A DNA stretch of 64,000 nucleotides from Actinacidiphila acididurans. Its GTDB lineage: Bacteria > Actinomycetota > Actinomycetes > Streptomycetales > Streptomycetaceae. The notes beneath the pieces were generated by a model, which searched no databases, was not told where the DNA came from, and saw nothing but the letters and a program-made list of their open reading frames with translations. The stretch lies in NCBI RefSeq assembly GCF_016918855.1, contig NZ_JADKYB010000004.1:477961-541960 (forward strand). The letters run 5' to 3'. Position numbers and translations under genes: made by a program. Of this stretch, positions 6,990 to 17,952 are shown one piece after another; within the stretch, counting starts at the first letter, position 1, and each line of letters opens with the position of its first letter.

Positions 6990-8663
6990 TCACCTCACAA
7001 AGACCCCTGCCTTGTCCGCCAGGTCCAGGAAGTACTGGGGGGCCAGGCCCAGGACGAGGGTGACGGCGACGCCTATGGCGATGGCGGTGGAGGTGAGGGG
7101 GCTGGGGACGGCGACGGAGGGGCCGTCGACCTTGGGCTCGGAGAAGAACATCAGGACGATGACGCGGACGTAGAAGAAGGCGGCGATCGCCGAGGAGATC
7201 ACGCCGACGATGACCAGGGGCATGGCGCCGCCCTGGGCCGCGGCCTTGAAGACGGCGAACTTTCCGGCGAAGCCCGAGGTGAGGGGGATGCCGGCGAAGG
7301 CCAGGAGGAAGACCGCGAAGACGGCGGCCACCAGCGGGGAGCGGCGGCCGAGGCCGGCCCAGCGGGAGAGGTGGGTGGCCTCGCCGCCGGCGTCGCGGAC
7401 GAGGGTGACGACCGCGAAGGCACCGAGGGTGACGAAGGAGTACGCGGCCAGGTAGAAGAGCACCGACGAGACGCCGGTCCGGCTGGTGGCCAGGACGCCG
7501 GCGAGGATGAAGCCGGCGTGGGCGACCGAGGAATAGGCCAGCAGGCGCTTGACGTCGGTCTGGGTGACCGCGATGACCGCGCCGATGACCATGGTGGCGA
7601 TCGCCACGCCCCACAGCACCGGCCGCCAGTCCCAGCGCAGGCCGGGCAGCACCACGTAGAGGAGCCGGAGCAGGGCGCCGAAGGCGGCGACCTTGGTGGC
7701 GGCGGCCATGAAGCCGGTGACCGGGGTGGGCGCGCCCTGGTAGACGTCGGGGGTCCACATGTGGAACGGCACCGCGCCGACCTTGAAGAGCAGGCCGACG
7801 GTGACCATGGCCAGGCCGATCAGCAGCAGCGCGTCGTTGCCGGTGGTGTTGGCCAGGGCCGGGGTCATCGGGGCGGTGCCGTCGATGACCCGGGAGATCT
7901 GGCCGTAGGAGACCGAGCCCGCGAAGCCGTAGAGCAGGGCGATGCCGAACAGCAGGAAGGCCGAGGAGAAGGCGCCCAGCAGGAAGTACTTGACCGCGGC
8001 CTCCTGGGACATCAGGCGGTTGCGGCGGGCCAGCGCGCACAGGATGTACAGCGGCAGCGAGAAGACCTCGAGGGCCACGAAGAGCGTCAGCAGGTCGTTG
8101 GCGGCCGGGAAGATCAGCATGCCGCCGACCGCGAACAGCAGCAGCGGGAAGACCTCGGTGGAGGTGAAGCCGGCCCGGACCGCGGCCTTCTCCTGGTCGC
8201 TGCCGGGCACCGCGGAGCCCTGCGCGGCGAAGGAGTCCACGTGCCGGCCGTGCGCCATCGGGTCGAGCCGGCGCTCGGCGAAGGTGAGCACGGCCACCAC
8301 CGCCACCAGCAGGATCGTGCCCTGGAGGAACAGCGTGGGGCCGTCCACCGCGACCGCGCCCATGGCGGCGATGTGCGCCTTGGTGGTGCCGTAGCCCTTC
8401 TCGGCCAGCGCGATCACGGCCGCGAAGGCGGCGGCGAGCCCGACCACGGACAGCACCACCTGCGCGGTGTAGCGGTTGCGGCGCGGCAGGAATGCCTCGG
8501 CCAGGATGCCCACGCACGCCACCCCGAACACGATCAGCACCGGCGAGAGCTGGGCGTATTCGATGTGCGGCGTGGGGAACCGGTCGGGGCCGGCCGCGGC
8601 CTGTGCCCACAGGCCGTGGACCGCGCCGTGGGCGCCCTGGACTCGAGTGACGGATGCGCTCAC
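6990..8663 (-). CDS. nuoN: NADH-quinone oxidoreductase subunit N
   Basis: This 557-residue membrane subunit of complex I is one of the three antiporter-like proton-pumping subunits. It shows about 14 hydrophobic segments and conserved stretches such as RNRLMSQEAAVKYFLLGAFS, KVGAVPFHMWTPDVYQGAPT and YSSVAHAGF. GTG 8663 overlaps the stop of nuoM (GTGA), so translation is coupled. It is the last gene of the operon, and no further nuo-like gene follows. Its 3' end faces the cyclase operon. Confidence 0.97.
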   Translation of the reverse strand: MSASVTRVQGAHGAVHGLWAQAAAGPDRFPTPHIEYAQLSPVLIVFGVACVGILAEAFLPRRNRYTAQVVLSVVGLAAAFAAVIALAEKGYGTTKAHIAAMGAVAVDGPTLFLQGTILLVAVVAVLTFAERRLDPMAHGRHVDSFAAQGSAVPGSDQEKAAVRAGFTSTEVFPLLLFAVGGMLIFPAANDLLTLFVALEVFSLPLYILCALARRNRLMSQEAAVKYFLLGAFSSAFLLFGIALLYGFAGSVSYGQISRVIDGTAPMTPALANTTGNDALLLIGLAMVTVGLLFKVGAVPFHMWTPDVYQGAPTPVTGFMAAATKVAAFGALLRLLYVVLPGLRWDWRPVLWGVAIATMVIGAVIAVTQTDVKRLLAYSSVAHAGFILAGVLATSRTGVSSVLFYLAAYSFVTLGAFAVVTLVRDAGGEATHLSRWAGLGRRSPLVAAVFAVFLLAFAGIPLTSGFAGKFAVFKAAAQGGAMPLVIVGVISSAIAAFFYVRVIVLMFFSEPKVDGPSVAVPSPLTSTAIAIGVAVTLVLGLAPQYFLDLADKAGVFVR

Positions 8664-10252
8664 TTCTTCGCCTCCAGCGCGGGCGTGGGGTCGGTCTTGT
8701 GCACGTCGGAGAGCGTGTGGCGGACCGACGGGTTGACGATGTCCGTCACCGGCTTGGGGTAGACGCCGAGGAACAGCAGCAGCGCGATCAGCGGTGCCAC
8801 CACCACGAGTTCCCGCACCTTGAGGTCGGACATGCCCTCGATCCCGGCCTTGACCGGGCCGGTCATGGTCCGCTGGTAGAGCACCAGGACGTACAGCGCC
8901 GCCAGTACTATCCCGAGCGTGGCGACGATGCCGAACGCCGGGTAGCGGCTGAAGGTGCCGACCAGGACCAGGAACTCGCTGACGAAGGGCGCGAGTCCGG
9001 GCAGCGACAGGGTGGCCAGACCGCCGATCAGGAAGGTGCCGGCCAGCACCGGGGCGACCTTCTGCACACCGCCGAAGTCCGCGATGAGCCGGGAGCCGCG
9101 GCGGGTGATCAGGAAGCCGGCGACCAGCATCAGCGCCGCGGTGGAGATGCCGTGGTTGACCATGTAGAGCGTGGCGCCACTCTGGCCCTGGCTGGTCATC
9201 GCGAAGATGCCCAGGATGATGAAGCCGAAGTGGGACACCGAGGCGAACGCGATCAGCCGCTTGATGTCGCGCTGGCCGACCGCGAGCAGCGCCCCGTAGA
9301 TGATGCTGATCACCGACAGGACCAGGATCGTCGGGGTGGCCCACTTGGACGCCTCGGGGAAGAGCTGGAGGCAGTACCGCAGCATCGCGAAGGTGCCGAC
9401 CTTGTCCACCACGGCGGTGATCAGGACCGCGACCGGCGCGGTGGACTCGCCCATGGCGTTGGGCAGCCAGGTGTGCAGCGGCCACAGCGGGGCCTTGACC
9501 GCGAAGGCGAAGAAGAAGCCGAGGAACAGCCAGCGTTCGGTGGAGGTCGCCAGGTGCAGCCGGCCGGCGGCGCGGGCGTTCAGGATCTCCTGGAGGGAGA
9601 AGGTGCCGGTGCCGAGCTGCTTGGCGGTGGCCGCGTACAGGCCGATCACCGCGGCCAGCATGATCAGGCCGCCGACCAGGTTGTAGAGCAGGAACTTCAC
9701 TGCCGCGTACGAGCGCTGGCGCGCCCCCTCGTCCTCCCCGGCCGCGTGCGCGCGGTCGCCGAAGCCGCCGATGAGGAAGTACATCGGGATCAGCATGGCT
9801 TCGAAGAAGATGTAGAAGAGGAAGACGTCCGTGGCCTCGAAGGCGATCACCACCATCGCCTCGACCAGCAGGATCAGCGCGAAGAAGCCCTGGGTGGGCC
9901 GCCAGCGCCGGTTGTCGGCCGTCTCCAGCGGGTCGGGGTCGTGCCAGCCGGCCAGCATGACGAACGGGATGAGCAGGGCGGTCAGGGTGATGAGGGTGAC
10001 GGCGATGCCGTCGACACCCAGGTCGTAGTGCAGCCCGAAGTTCTTCACCCAGGTGTGGGTCTCGGTGAGCTGGTAGCGCGGTCCGCTCGGGTCGAAGCGG
10101 ATCATGGCGACCGCGGCGAGCACCAGCGTGGCCAGCGAGAACAGCAGCGCCGTGTACTTGGCGGTGGTCCTGCGGGCCGCGGGCACCGCCGCCGTGATGA
10201 TCGCGCCCGCCGCGGGCACGACGGCGGTCGTGGTCAGGAGGGGAAAGGACAT
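8660..10252 (-). CDS. nuoM: NADH-quinone oxidoreductase subunit M
   Basis: This 530-residue integral membrane subunit belongs to the proton-pumping arm. Diagnostic stretches include FILYNLVGGLIML-like helices, KAPLWPLHTWLPNAMGEST and LIAFASVSHFGFIILG. The conserved charged residues in these helices belong to the proton channel in the family. The start at 10252 lies 6 nt after the nuoL stop, and the end overlaps the nuoN start. Confidence 0.97.
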   Translation of the reverse strand: MSFPLLTTTAVVPAAGAIITAAVPAARRTTAKYTALLFSLATLVLAAVAMIRFDPSGPRYQLTETHTWVKNFGLHYDLGVDGIAVTLITLTALLIPFVMLAGWHDPDPLETADNRRWRPTQGFFALILLVEAMVVIAFEATDVFLFYIFFEAMLIPMYFLIGGFGDRAHAAGEDEGARQRSYAAVKFLLYNLVGGLIMLAAVIGLYAATAKQLGTGTFSLQEILNARAAGRLHLATSTERWLFLGFFFAFAVKAPLWPLHTWLPNAMGESTAPVAVLITAVVDKVGTFAMLRYCLQLFPEASKWATPTILVLSVISIIYGALLAVGQRDIKRLIAFASVSHFGFIILGIFAMTSQGQSGATLYMVNHGISTAALMLVAGFLITRRGSRLIADFGGVQKVAPVLAGTFLIGGLATLSLPGLAPFVSEFLVLVGTFSRYPAFGIVATLGIVLAALYVLVLYQRTMTGPVKAGIEGMSDLKVRELVVVAPLIALLLFLGVYPKPVTDIVNPSVRHTLSDVHKTDPTPALEAKK

Positions 10253-10258
10253 GAGCTA

Positions 10259-12163
10259 TCAGACCGCCCTCATCAGAAGGGTCGCGGCGACGACCAGCGC
10301 GGTGCCGCCCAGCATCGAGACCGCGTAGGAGCGCACGTAGCCGTTCTGCACCCGGCGCAGCCGTCCGGACAGGCCGCCCACCGAGGCCGCGGTGCCGTTG
10401 ACGACACCGTCGACCAGGGAGTGGTCGAGGTAGACCAGCGACCGGGTCAGGTGCTCGCCGCCGCGGACCAGGACCACGTGGTTGAAGTCGTCCTGGAGCA
10501 GGTCGCGGCGGGCGGCCCGGGTGAGCAGGCTGCCGCGGGGGGCGACCGCGGGCACCGGCCGGCGGCCGTACATCGCCCAGGCCAGCGCCACGCCGACCAC
10601 CAGGACGACCATGGTGCCGGCGGTCACGGTGGCGGTGCTCACCGGGGAGTTGCCCTCGGAGTGCCCGGTCACCGGCTCCAGCCACTTCACGAACGCGGAG
10701 TTGATGCTGAACAGGCCGCCGGCGAAGACCGATCCGAAGGCCAGCACGATCATCGGGACGGTCATGGTGGCGGGCGACTCGTGCGGGTGCGGCTCGTGGC
10801 CTTCTGCGTCGGGCTGCCAGCGCTTCTCGCCGAAGAACGTCATGATCATCACGCGGGTCATGTAGAACGCGGTGATCGCCGCGCCCAGCAGGGCCGCGCT
10901 GCCCAGGATCCAGCCCTCGCCGCCGCCCTTGGCGAACGCGGCCTCGATGATCTTGTCCTTGGAGAAGAAGCCGGACAGGCCCGGGAACCCGATGATCGCC
11001 AGGTAGCCCAGGCCGAAGGTGACGAAGGTGATCGGCATGTACGAGCGCAAGGCGCCGTAACGGCGCATGTCCACTTCGTCGTTCATGCCGTGCATCACCG
11101 AGCCGGCGCCGAGGAACAGCCCGGCCTTGAAGAAGCCGTGGGTGACCAGGTGCATGATCGCGAACACGTAGCCGATCGGGCCGAGGCCGGCCGCCATGAT
11201 CATGTAGCCGATCTGCGACATCGTGGAGCCGGCCAGGGCCTTCTTGATGTCGTCCTTGGCGCAACCGACGATCGCACCGAACAGCAGCGTGACCGCGCCG
11301 ACCGTGACCACCGCGGTCTGCGCGTCGGGGGCGGCGTTGAAGATCGCGGAGGAGCGGGTGATGAGGTAGACGCCGGCGGTCACCATCGTGGCGGCGTGGA
11401 TGAGGGCGGAGACCGGGGTCGGGCCCTCCATCGCGTCGCCGAGCCAGGACTGCAGCGGCACCTGGGCGGACTTGCCGCACGCGGCCAGCAGCAGCATGAA
11501 GCCGATTCCGGTGACGGTGGCGTGCTGCGTGCCGGACGCCTGGGCCACCTTGGGGAAGACGTCGGCGAACGCGAACGACCCGAAGGTGGTGAACATCAGC
11601 ATGATGCCGATCGACAGGCCGATGTCGCCGACCCGGTTGACGATGAACGCCTTCTTCGCCGCGGTGGCCGCGCTGGGCTTGTGCTGCCAGAACCCGATCA
11701 GCAGGTACGAGGCCAGGCCCACGCCCTCCCAGCCCGCGTAGAGCAGGAAGTAGTTGTCGGCCAGCACCAGCAGCAGCATCGCCGCCAGGAACAGGTTGAG
11801 GTAGCCGAAGAAGCGACGGCGGCGCTCGTCGTGCGCCATGTAGCCGATCGAGTAGATGTGGATGAGCGAGCCCACCCCGGTGATCAGCAGGACGAAGGTC
11901 ATCGACAACTGGTCGAGCTGGAAGCCGACCTGCGCCTGGAAGCCTTCCACCGGCACCCATGTCCACAGGTGCGAGGTCAGCGTGCGCTGGGCGGTGTCCT
12001 TGCCGAGCATGTCGGCGAAGAGCACCACCGCGAAGGCGAAGGACACCAGCGCGAGCAGGGTGCCGATCAGATGGCCGGTACGGTCCAGCCGCCGGCCGCC
12101 GGTCAGCAGGATGCCCGCGCCGAGCAACGGCGCCGCGACGAGCAGTCCGATCAGGGTTTCCAC
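10259..12163 (-). CDS. nuoL: NADH-quinone oxidoreductase subunit L
   Basis: This 634-residue largest pumping subunit has the hallmark stretches [36 protein letters not shown] and [10 protein letters not shown]. After these the sequence enters the long C-terminal lateral-helix region typical of NuoL. It begins 13 nt after the nuoK stop. Length and motif order match the family, and nothing appears missing. Confidence 0.97.
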   Translation of the reverse strand: METLIGLLVAAPLLGAGILLTGGRRLDRTGHLIGTLLALVSFAFAVVLFADMLGKDTAQRTLTSHLWTWVPVEGFQAQVGFQLDQLSMTFVLLITGVGSLIHIYSIGYMAHDERRRRFFGYLNLFLAAMLLLVLADNYFLLYAGWEGVGLASYLLIGFWQHKPSAATAAKKAFIVNRVGDIGLSIGIMLMFTTFGSFAFADVFPKVAQASGTQHATVTGIGFMLLLAACGKSAQVPLQSWLGDAMEGPTPVSALIHAATMVTAGVYLITRSSAIFNAAPDAQTAVVTVGAVTLLFGAIVGCAKDDIKKALAGSTMSQIGYMIMAAGLGPIGYVFAIMHLVTHGFFKAGLFLGAGSVMHGMNDEVDMRRYGALRSYMPITFVTFGLGYLAIIGFPGLSGFFSKDKIIEAAFAKGGGEGWILGSAALLGAAITAFYMTRVMIMTFFGEKRWQPDAEGHEPHPHESPATMTVPMIVLAFGSVFAGGLFSINSAFVKWLEPVTGHSEGNSPVSTATVTAGTMVVLVVGVALAWAMYGRRPVPAVAPRGSLLTRAARRDLLQDDFNHVVLVRGGEHLTRSLVYLDHSLVDGVVNGTAASVGGLSGRLRRVQNGYVRSYAVSMLGGTALVVAATLLMRAV

Positions 12164-12176
12164 TGGCGCAGCCCCT

Positions 12177-12476
12177 CTACAGCTTCATCAGGTTGGCGTC
12201 GTCGACCGAGGCCGAGTGGCGGGTGCGGTAGATCGACACGATGATCGCCAGCCCCACCACGACCTCGGCGGCGGCGACGACCATCGTGAAGAAGGCGATG
12301 ATCTGGCCGTCGAGATTGCCGTGCAGCCGGGAGAAGGTGACGAACGCCAGGTTGCAGGCGTTCAGCATCAGCTCGACGCACATGAAGACGACGATCGCGT
12401 TGCGCCGGATCAGCACCCCGGCCGCGCCGATGGTGAACAGCAGCGCCGACAGGTACAGGTAGTTGACCGGGTTCAC
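12177..12476 (-). CDS. nuoK: NADH-quinone oxidoreductase subunit K
   Basis: This 99-residue protein has three hydrophobic helices and the conserved membrane glutamates ([16 protein letters not shown] and a later [13 protein letters not shown]). Both glutamates belong to the proton path in the family. The GTG start at 12476 overlaps the nuoJ stop as GTGA. The length equals the usual NuoK. Confidence 0.97.
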   Translation of the reverse strand: MNPVNYLYLSALLFTIGAAGVLIRRNAIVVFMCVELMLNACNLAFVTFSRLHGNLDGQIIAFFTMVVAAAEVVVGLAIIVSIYRTRHSASVDDANLMKL

Positions 12477-13411
12477 TTGGCGCCCTCCTCTGCGTGGTCG
12501 GCTGCGTGCTCAGCCGGGTCCGCGGGGTCCGCGGGGTCGTCGCCGGAGCCGGCGCCGGGCAGCCCCTTGCGGCGGCCGGGCTCCCAGCGGGAGGCGCCGG
12601 CCACACCCCGGCGCTCCAGCCACTCCTCGGAGCGCTGGTCGAGTTCGGCCAGCCGGCGCAGCGCGTCCCGGGAGACGTCCCGGATCTGGCCGCGCTCGCG
12701 CAGCGTGGAGCTGACGGACGCCTCGGAGATGGTGCCGTCGGGCAGCAGGCCGGGGATGTCCACCGCGTTGTGCCGCGCGTACGTACCCGGCGCCGGCAGC
12801 GGGGTGACCTGCGTGCCCTCGCGCACCCGGGCCTCGGCCAGCTCGCGCTGGGTGCGGCGCTCCTCGGTGCGCTCCCGGTGGGTGAGCACCATGGCGCCGA
12901 TGGCCGCGGTGATCAGCAGGGCGCCGGTGAGCTCGAAGGCCCACACGTACGTGGTGAACAGCAGCCGGGCCAGGCCCGGCACGTTCCCGCCCTGGGCGGA
13001 GTTGGCGGCGCCGGTCCCGGTGAAGGTGTGCAGCGAGGCGTTGGCGATGCCGGCGATCAGCAGGACGCCGAAGCCGATCCCGCAGATCGCGGCCCACCAG
13101 CGCTGCCCCTTCAGGGTCTCCTTCAGGGAGTCCGCGGCGGTGATGCCGACCAGCATGACCACGAACAGGAACAGCATCATGATGGCGCCGGTGTAGACGA
13201 CGATCTGCACCACGCCCAGGAAGTACGCGCCCTGCGCCAGGTAGAAGACGGCGAGCACGATCATCGTGCCCGCCAGGGAGAGCGCGCTGTGCACGGCCTT
13301 TTTCATCAGCACCGTGCCCAGCGCGCCCAGCACGGCGACCGTGCCGAGCACCCAGAACTGGACCGCCTCCCCCGTGGAGGTCTGCGACGCGGATGCGGCG
13401 AGCGACATCAT
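12473..13411 (-). CDS. nuoJ: NADH-quinone oxidoreductase subunit J
   Basis: This 312-residue membrane subunit has five hydrophobic helices in about residues 20-195, including the conserved [25 protein letters not shown] helix. A charged hydrophilic C-terminal extension of about 110 residues is much longer than in E. coli and typical of actinomycetes. Two adjacent ATG codons (13411 and 13408) overlap the nuoI stop. Confidence 0.95.
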   Translation of the reverse strand: MMSLAASASQTSTGEAVQFWVLGTVAVLGALGTVLMKKAVHSALSLAGTMIVLAVFYLAQGAYFLGVVQIVVYTGAIMMLFLFVVMLVGITAADSLKETLKGQRWWAAICGIGFGVLLIAGIANASLHTFTGTGAANSAQGGNVPGLARLLFTTYVWAFELTGALLITAAIGAMVLTHRERTEERRTQRELAEARVREGTQVTPLPAPGTYARHNAVDIPGLLPDGTISEASVSSTLRERGQIRDVSRDALRRLAELDQRSEEWLERRGVAGASRWEPGRRKGLPGAGSGDDPADPADPAEHAADHAEEGAK

Positions 13412-14082
13412 GCCTCGTCCCCCGTTCCGGCCGGAGTGGTCCCGCCGGGCGCGCTGACCTCGGCGCCGGACGCGTCGGCGGCCCGGTCAGCCGGGTGGTC
13501 GGCAGCCTGGTCGGCGGCCTGCTCCGCGGGCTGTTCGCCCTTGGAGACCGCGACCTGCCGTACGGTGCCGGGCGCCGCCTCGGTGACCGCGCCGCGGTAG
13601 TAGTCGCCCTCGTCCATGCCCGGGAAGATGGAGTGCGGGGAGTCGACCATCCCCTCCTCCAGGCCGGCCAGCAGCTGCTCCTTGGTGAAGATCAGCGACT
13701 CGCGGGTCCGGTCGGCGAGTTCGTACTCGTTGGTCATGGTCAGCGCCCGGGTCGGGCACGCCTCGATGCACAGACCGCACAGGATGCAGCGGGCGTAGTT
13801 GATCTGGTAGACGCGGCCGTACCGCTCGCCCGGGGAGTAGCGCTCCTCGTCGGTGTTGTCCGCGCCCTCGACGTAGATCGCGTCGGCCGGGCAGGCCCAG
13901 GCGCACAGTTCGCAGCCCACGCACTTCTCCAGCCCGTCCGGGTGCCGGTTGAGCTGGTGCCGCCCGTGGAACCGCGGCGCGGTGGGCTTCTTGTACTCCG
14001 GGTACTGCTCGGTCAGGCGCTTCTTGAACATGGCCGTGAAGGTCACGCCGAAGCCCGCGACCGGTCCCAGGAACTCAGGCAT
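13408..14082 (-). CDS. nuoI: NADH-quinone oxidoreductase subunit I, 2x[4Fe-4S]
   Basis: This 224-residue peripheral-arm subunit has two complete ferredoxin motifs, [12 protein letters not shown] and [12 protein letters not shown], which bind clusters N6a and N6b in the family. ATG 14082 is chosen because it gives the conserved N-terminus [12 protein letters not shown] and overlaps the nuoH stop by 8 nt. The C-terminal 70 residues are Ala/Asp-rich and poorly conserved. Confidence 0.96.
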   Translation of the reverse strand: MPEFLGPVAGFGVTFTAMFKKRLTEQYPEYKKPTAPRFHGRHQLNRHPDGLEKCVGCELCAWACPADAIYVEGADNTDEERYSPGERYGRVYQINYARCILCGLCIEACPTRALTMTNEYELADRTRESLIFTKEQLLAGLEEGMVDSPHSIFPGMDEGDYYRGAVTEAAPGTVRQVAVSKGEQPAEQAADQAADHPADRAADASGAEVSAPGGTTPAGTGDEA

Positions 14083-15472
14083 CGCCGTCCTCCTCGTTCT
14101 CCTTCTGCGTGACATCCGGCGCCGGTGACGCGCCCACGAGCTGGCCCTGAGCCCGGCTCGGGCGCCGCGGCACCCTTTCCATCTGCTGTCCCGGCAACGG
14201 CGGCACGGGATAACCGCCGGCCATCGGGTCGAATCGCTCCGGCGGGGCCGGAGCGCCGCCGGGCGGTGCCGCACGCTTGTCCTCGCGGTCCCGGAAGAGG
14301 TCCACGACCAGCGAGATCAGCAGCAGCGCGATCACGGCGCCGCCGATGTACAGCACGATCTTGGTGAAGTCGTAGTTCTCGTTGCGCATCGCCCGCACGG
14401 CGGCCACCAGCATCAGCCAGACCATCGAGACGGGGATGAGCACCTTCCAGCCCAGCTTCATCAGCTGGTCGTAGCGGACCCGGGGCAGGGTGCCGCGCAG
14501 CCAGATGAAGAAGAAGAGCAGCAGGTTCACCTTGATGACGAACCACAGCAGCGGCCACCAGCCGTGGTTGGCGCCGTCCCACACCGTGGAGATCGGCCAG
14601 GGGGCGCGCCAGCCGCCGAGGAAGAGGGTGGTGGCGACCGCGGAGACCGTCACCATGTTCACGTACTCGGCGAGCATGAACAGCGCGAACTTGATCGAGC
14701 TGTACTCGGTGTTGAAGCCGCCCACCAGGTCGCCCTCGGACTCGGGCATGTCGAAGGGGGCGCGGTTGGTCTCCCCGACCATGGTGGCGATGTAGATCAG
14801 GAACGACACCGGCAGCAGGATCGCGTACCACCGCTGGTGCTGTGCGGACACGATGGTCGAGGTCGACATCGAGCCGGTGTAGAGGAACACCGCGGCGAAG
14901 GACAGGCCCATCGCGATCTCGTAGGAGATCATCTGCGCCGAGGCGCGCAGGCCGCCCAGCAGCGGGTAGGTCGAGCCGGACGACCAGCCGGCCAGCACGA
15001 TGCCGTAGATGCCGACCGATGCCGTGGCCAGGATGTAGAGGATGCCGATCGGCAGGTCGGTGAGCTGCATCGGGGTGCGGTGGCCGAAGATCGAGATCTC
15101 GTTGTCGGCCGGGCCGAACGGGATCACCGCGAAGGCCATGAACGCGGGGATGGCCGAGACGATCGGCGCCATCACGTAGACGACGACGTCGGCCCGCTTG
15201 ACGTTCAGGTCCTCCTTGAGCATCAGCTTCACGCCGTCGGCCAGCGACTGGAGCATGCCCCAGGGGCCGTGCCGGTTGGGTCCGATGCGCAGTTGCATCC
15301 AGGCGACGACCTTGCGTTCCCAGACGATGGAGAACAGTACGGTCAGCATCGCGAAGGCGAAGCAGAACACCGCCTTGATGACGATGAGCCACCACACGTC
15401 GTGCCCGAAGTACGACAGGTGCTCGGTCGTCGCGGCCAGCGACACCGTCCCGCCGTTCACCGTGCTGGTCAT
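14075..15472 (-). CDS. nuoH: NADH-quinone oxidoreductase subunit H
   Basis: This 465-residue membrane subunit forms the quinone channel at the junction of the two arms. Conserved stretches [40 protein letters not shown] and [17 protein letters not shown] are present. A proline-rich tail of about 60 residues follows the last helix and is an actinobacterial feature. Its start sits next to the nuoG stop in the same operon. Confidence 0.96.
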   Translation of the reverse strand: MTSTVNGGTVSLAATTEHLSYFGHDVWWLIVIKAVFCFAFAMLTVLFSIVWERKVVAWMQLRIGPNRHGPWGMLQSLADGVKLMLKEDLNVKRADVVVYVMAPIVSAIPAFMAFAVIPFGPADNEISIFGHRTPMQLTDLPIGILYILATASVGIYGIVLAGWSSGSTYPLLGGLRASAQMISYEIAMGLSFAAVFLYTGSMSTSTIVSAQHQRWYAILLPVSFLIYIATMVGETNRAPFDMPESEGDLVGGFNTEYSSIKFALFMLAEYVNMVTVSAVATTLFLGGWRAPWPISTVWDGANHGWWPLLWFVIKVNLLLFFFIWLRGTLPRVRYDQLMKLGWKVLIPVSMVWLMLVAAVRAMRNENYDFTKIVLYIGGAVIALLLISLVVDLFRDREDKRAAPPGGAPAPPERFDPMAGGYPVPPLPGQQMERVPRRPSRAQGQLVGASPAPDVTQKENEEDGDA

Positions 15473-17952
15473 TCGGCCACCTCCGAGGTCGGTGCGCCCA
15501 CGGTGACGACCTGGCCGGGAAGCGCTCCGGTGTCCGAGCCGACGCCCCCGCCGACGGAGTTGAGCGGCACCCAGACCACGCGGTCCGGCATCGGGGTCAC
15601 GGTCAGGGGCAGGGTCACGGTCCCGGCCGGGCCGGTGACGGCGAGCGGCTCGCCGTCGGCCACCCCGAGCTCGGCCGCGGTCGCCTCGGACACCCGGGCC
15701 ACCGCCGGGTGGCGGGTGCCGGCCAGCGCGTCGTCGCCCTCCTGGAGCCGGCCCTGGTCCAGCAGCAGCCGGTGGCCGGCCAGCACCGCCTGCCCGGCCG
15801 CGGGGCGGGGCAGCGGCACCGTGGAGGCCAGCGGCGCGGCGGCGCGGGTGCCGTCCCAGCCGGAGAGCAGGTCCAGTTCGCGGCGGGCCGCGCCGACGTC
15901 GGCCAGGCCCAGCCTCGCGTCCATCGCGTCGGCCACCATGGTCAGCACGCGGGCGTCGGTGAGCTGGTGCCGGGTGGTGGCCTGGTCGGGCTTGATCGCG
16001 GTCTCGAACGTCCGGACGCGGCCTTCCCAGTTGAGGAAGGTGCCGGACTTCTCGGCGACCGCGGCGACCGGCAGCACCACGTCGGCGTGCTCGGTGACCT
16101 CGCTGGGCCGCTGCTCCAGGCTGACCACGAAGTCGGCGTTGGCCAGCGCGGCCCGCGCGCGGGCCGGGTCCGGCAGGTCGGCGATCTCGACGCCGCCGAT
16201 CACCAGGGCGGTCAGTTCGCCGGTGGCCGCGGCCTCGACGATGGCCTCGGTGTCGCGGCCGGTGCGGCCCGGCAGGTCGGGCAGCCCCCAGATCCGGGCG
16301 ACTTCCTCGCGGGCCCGCGGGTCGGTGACGACCCGGCCGCCGGGCAGCAGCGCGGGCAGCGCCCCGGCCTCGACGGCGCCGCGCTCACCGGCCCGGCGCG
16401 GGATCCAGGCGAGCGTCGCACCGGTGGCGGCGGCCAGCCGGAGCGCGGCGGTCAGCGCGCCCGGCACGGCGGCCAGCCGCTCGCCGACCAGGATGGCCGC
16501 GCCCGGCTGCCGCAGCGCGTCGTGCGCCTCGCGGCCCAGCTCGTCCAGCCCGATCCCGCCGGCCAGCGCGTCCAGCCACTCCGGCTCGGTGCCGGGCGCG
16601 GTCGGCAGCAGCACGCCGCCGGCCTTGTCCAGGCCGCGGGTGGCGTGGGTGGCCAGCGCGTACGTGCGCTGCTTGAACTTGCGGTGCGCCTTGCGCAGCC
16701 GCAGGAAGACCGACGGCGCCTCCTCCTCGGCCTCCAGGCCGGCCAGCAGCACCGCCGGCGCCTTCTCCAGCCCTTGGTTGGTCAGGCCTTTTTCGTCCAG
16801 GTCCACCCCGTGCCCGGCGACCGCGGCGGCCAGGAACGCGGCCTCCTCGGCGGAGTGCCGGCGGGCCCGGAAGTCCACGTCGTTGGTGCCGAGCACCACG
16901 CGGGCGAACTTGGCGTAGGCGTAGGCGTCCTCGACCGTGACCCGGCCGCCGGGGAGCACCGCCGCCCGGCCCTGCGCGGCGGCCAGCCCGGTCGCGGCGG
17001 CGGCCAGCGCCTCCGGCCAGCTCGCCGGGACCAGCTCACCCTCGGCGTTGCGGATCAGCGGCTGGGTCAGCCGCTCGGGCCGCTGCGCGTAGCGGAAGCC
17101 GAACCGGCCCTTGTCGCACAGCCACTCCTCGTTGACCTCCGGGTCGTTGGCGGCCAGGCGTCGCATCACCTTGCCGCGCCGGTGGTCGGTACGGGTGGCG
17201 CAGCCGCCCGCGCAGTGCTCGCACACCGACGGCGAGGAGACCAGGTCGAACGGGCGGGAGCGGAACCGGTACGCGGCCGAGGTGAGCGCGCCCACCGGGC
17301 AGATCTGGATGGTGTTGCCGGAGAAGTACGACTGGAACGGCTCGCCCTCGCCGATGCCGACCTGCTCCAGCGCGCCGCGCTCCAGCAGCTCGATGAACGG
17401 GTCGCCGGCGATCTGCTGGCTGAACCGGGTGCAGCGGGCGCACAGCACGCACCGCTCGCGGTCCAGCAGCACCTGGGTGGAGATCGGCACCGGCTTCTCG
17501 TACGTGCGCTTGCGGCCCTCGAAGCGGCTGTCCGGGTCGCCGACCGACATCGCCTGGTTCTGGAGCGGGCACTCGCCGCCCTTGTCGCACACCGGGCAGT
17601 CCAGCGGGTGGTTGATGAGCAGCAGCTCCATCACGCCGCGCTGGGCCTTGGCGGCCACCGGAGAGCTGATCTGGGTGGAGATCACCATGCCGTCGGTGCA
17701 GGTGATGGTGCACGAGGCGACCGGCTTGCGCTGGCCCTCGATCTCCACGATGCACTGGCGGCAGGCGCCCACCGGGTCCAGCAGCGGGTGGTCGCAGAAC
17801 CGGGGCACCTCGACGCCGATCATCTCGGCGGCGCGGATGACCAGGGTCCCCTTGGGCACCGAGACGCTGATCCCGTCGATGGTGACGGTGATCAGGTCCT
17901 CGGGCGGCACCGCCGGGGCTCCTCCGGAGGGTGCGTTGGTGATGACGGTCAC
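15469..17952 (-). CDS. nuoG: NADH-quinone oxidoreductase subunit G
   Basis: This 827-residue electron-transfer subunit has the expected cluster motifs in its first 250 residues: a [2Fe-2S] site ([15 protein letters not shown]), the His-containing [4Fe-4S] site ([15 protein letters not shown]), and CVLCARC with a distal cysteine. CEHCAGGC provides a further cysteine cluster. The remainder is a molybdopterin-oxidoreductase-like fold without cofactor function in complex I. GTG 17952 overlaps the nuoF stop (GTGA). Confidence 0.96.
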   Translation of the reverse strand: MTVITNAPSGGAPAVPPEDLITVTIDGISVSVPKGTLVIRAAEMIGVEVPRFCDHPLLDPVGACRQCIVEIEGQRKPVASCTITCTDGMVISTQISSPVAAKAQRGVMELLLINHPLDCPVCDKGGECPLQNQAMSVGDPDSRFEGRKRTYEKPVPISTQVLLDRERCVLCARCTRFSQQIAGDPFIELLERGALEQVGIGEGEPFQSYFSGNTIQICPVGALTSAAYRFRSRPFDLVSSPSVCEHCAGGCATRTDHRRGKVMRRLAANDPEVNEEWLCDKGRFGFRYAQRPERLTQPLIRNAEGELVPASWPEALAAAATGLAAAQGRAAVLPGGRVTVEDAYAYAKFARVVLGTNDVDFRARRHSAEEAAFLAAAVAGHGVDLDEKGLTNQGLEKAPAVLLAGLEAEEEAPSVFLRLRKAHRKFKQRTYALATHATRGLDKAGGVLLPTAPGTEPEWLDALAGGIGLDELGREAHDALRQPGAAILVGERLAAVPGALTAALRLAAATGATLAWIPRRAGERGAVEAGALPALLPGGRVVTDPRAREEVARIWGLPDLPGRTGRDTEAIVEAAATGELTALVIGGVEIADLPDPARARAALANADFVVSLEQRPSEVTEHADVVLPVAAVAEKSGTFLNWEGRVRTFETAIKPDQATTRHQLTDARVLTMVADAMDARLGLADVGAARRELDLLSGWDGTRAAAPLASTVPLPRPAAGQAVLAGHRLLLDQGRLQEGDDALAGTRHPAVARVSEATAAELGVADGEPLAVTGPAGTVTLPLTVTPMPDRVVWVPLNSVGGGVGSDTGALPGQVVTVGAPTSEVAE

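Noticed and set aside
6990..11966. A single minus-strand frame running through the nuoN region and out of frame through nuoM and nuoL
   Set aside because: Only the part up to 8663 makes nuoN; the rest is an out-of-frame reading of nuoM and nuoL, so it is not a fusion gene.
6936..12244. Very long open frames on the plus strand opposite nuoN-nuoL, up to about 1,200 codons
   Set aside because: They are rich in Gly, Asp, Glu, His and Gln with no domain pattern, and are the usual antisense shadows of high-GC coding DNA.
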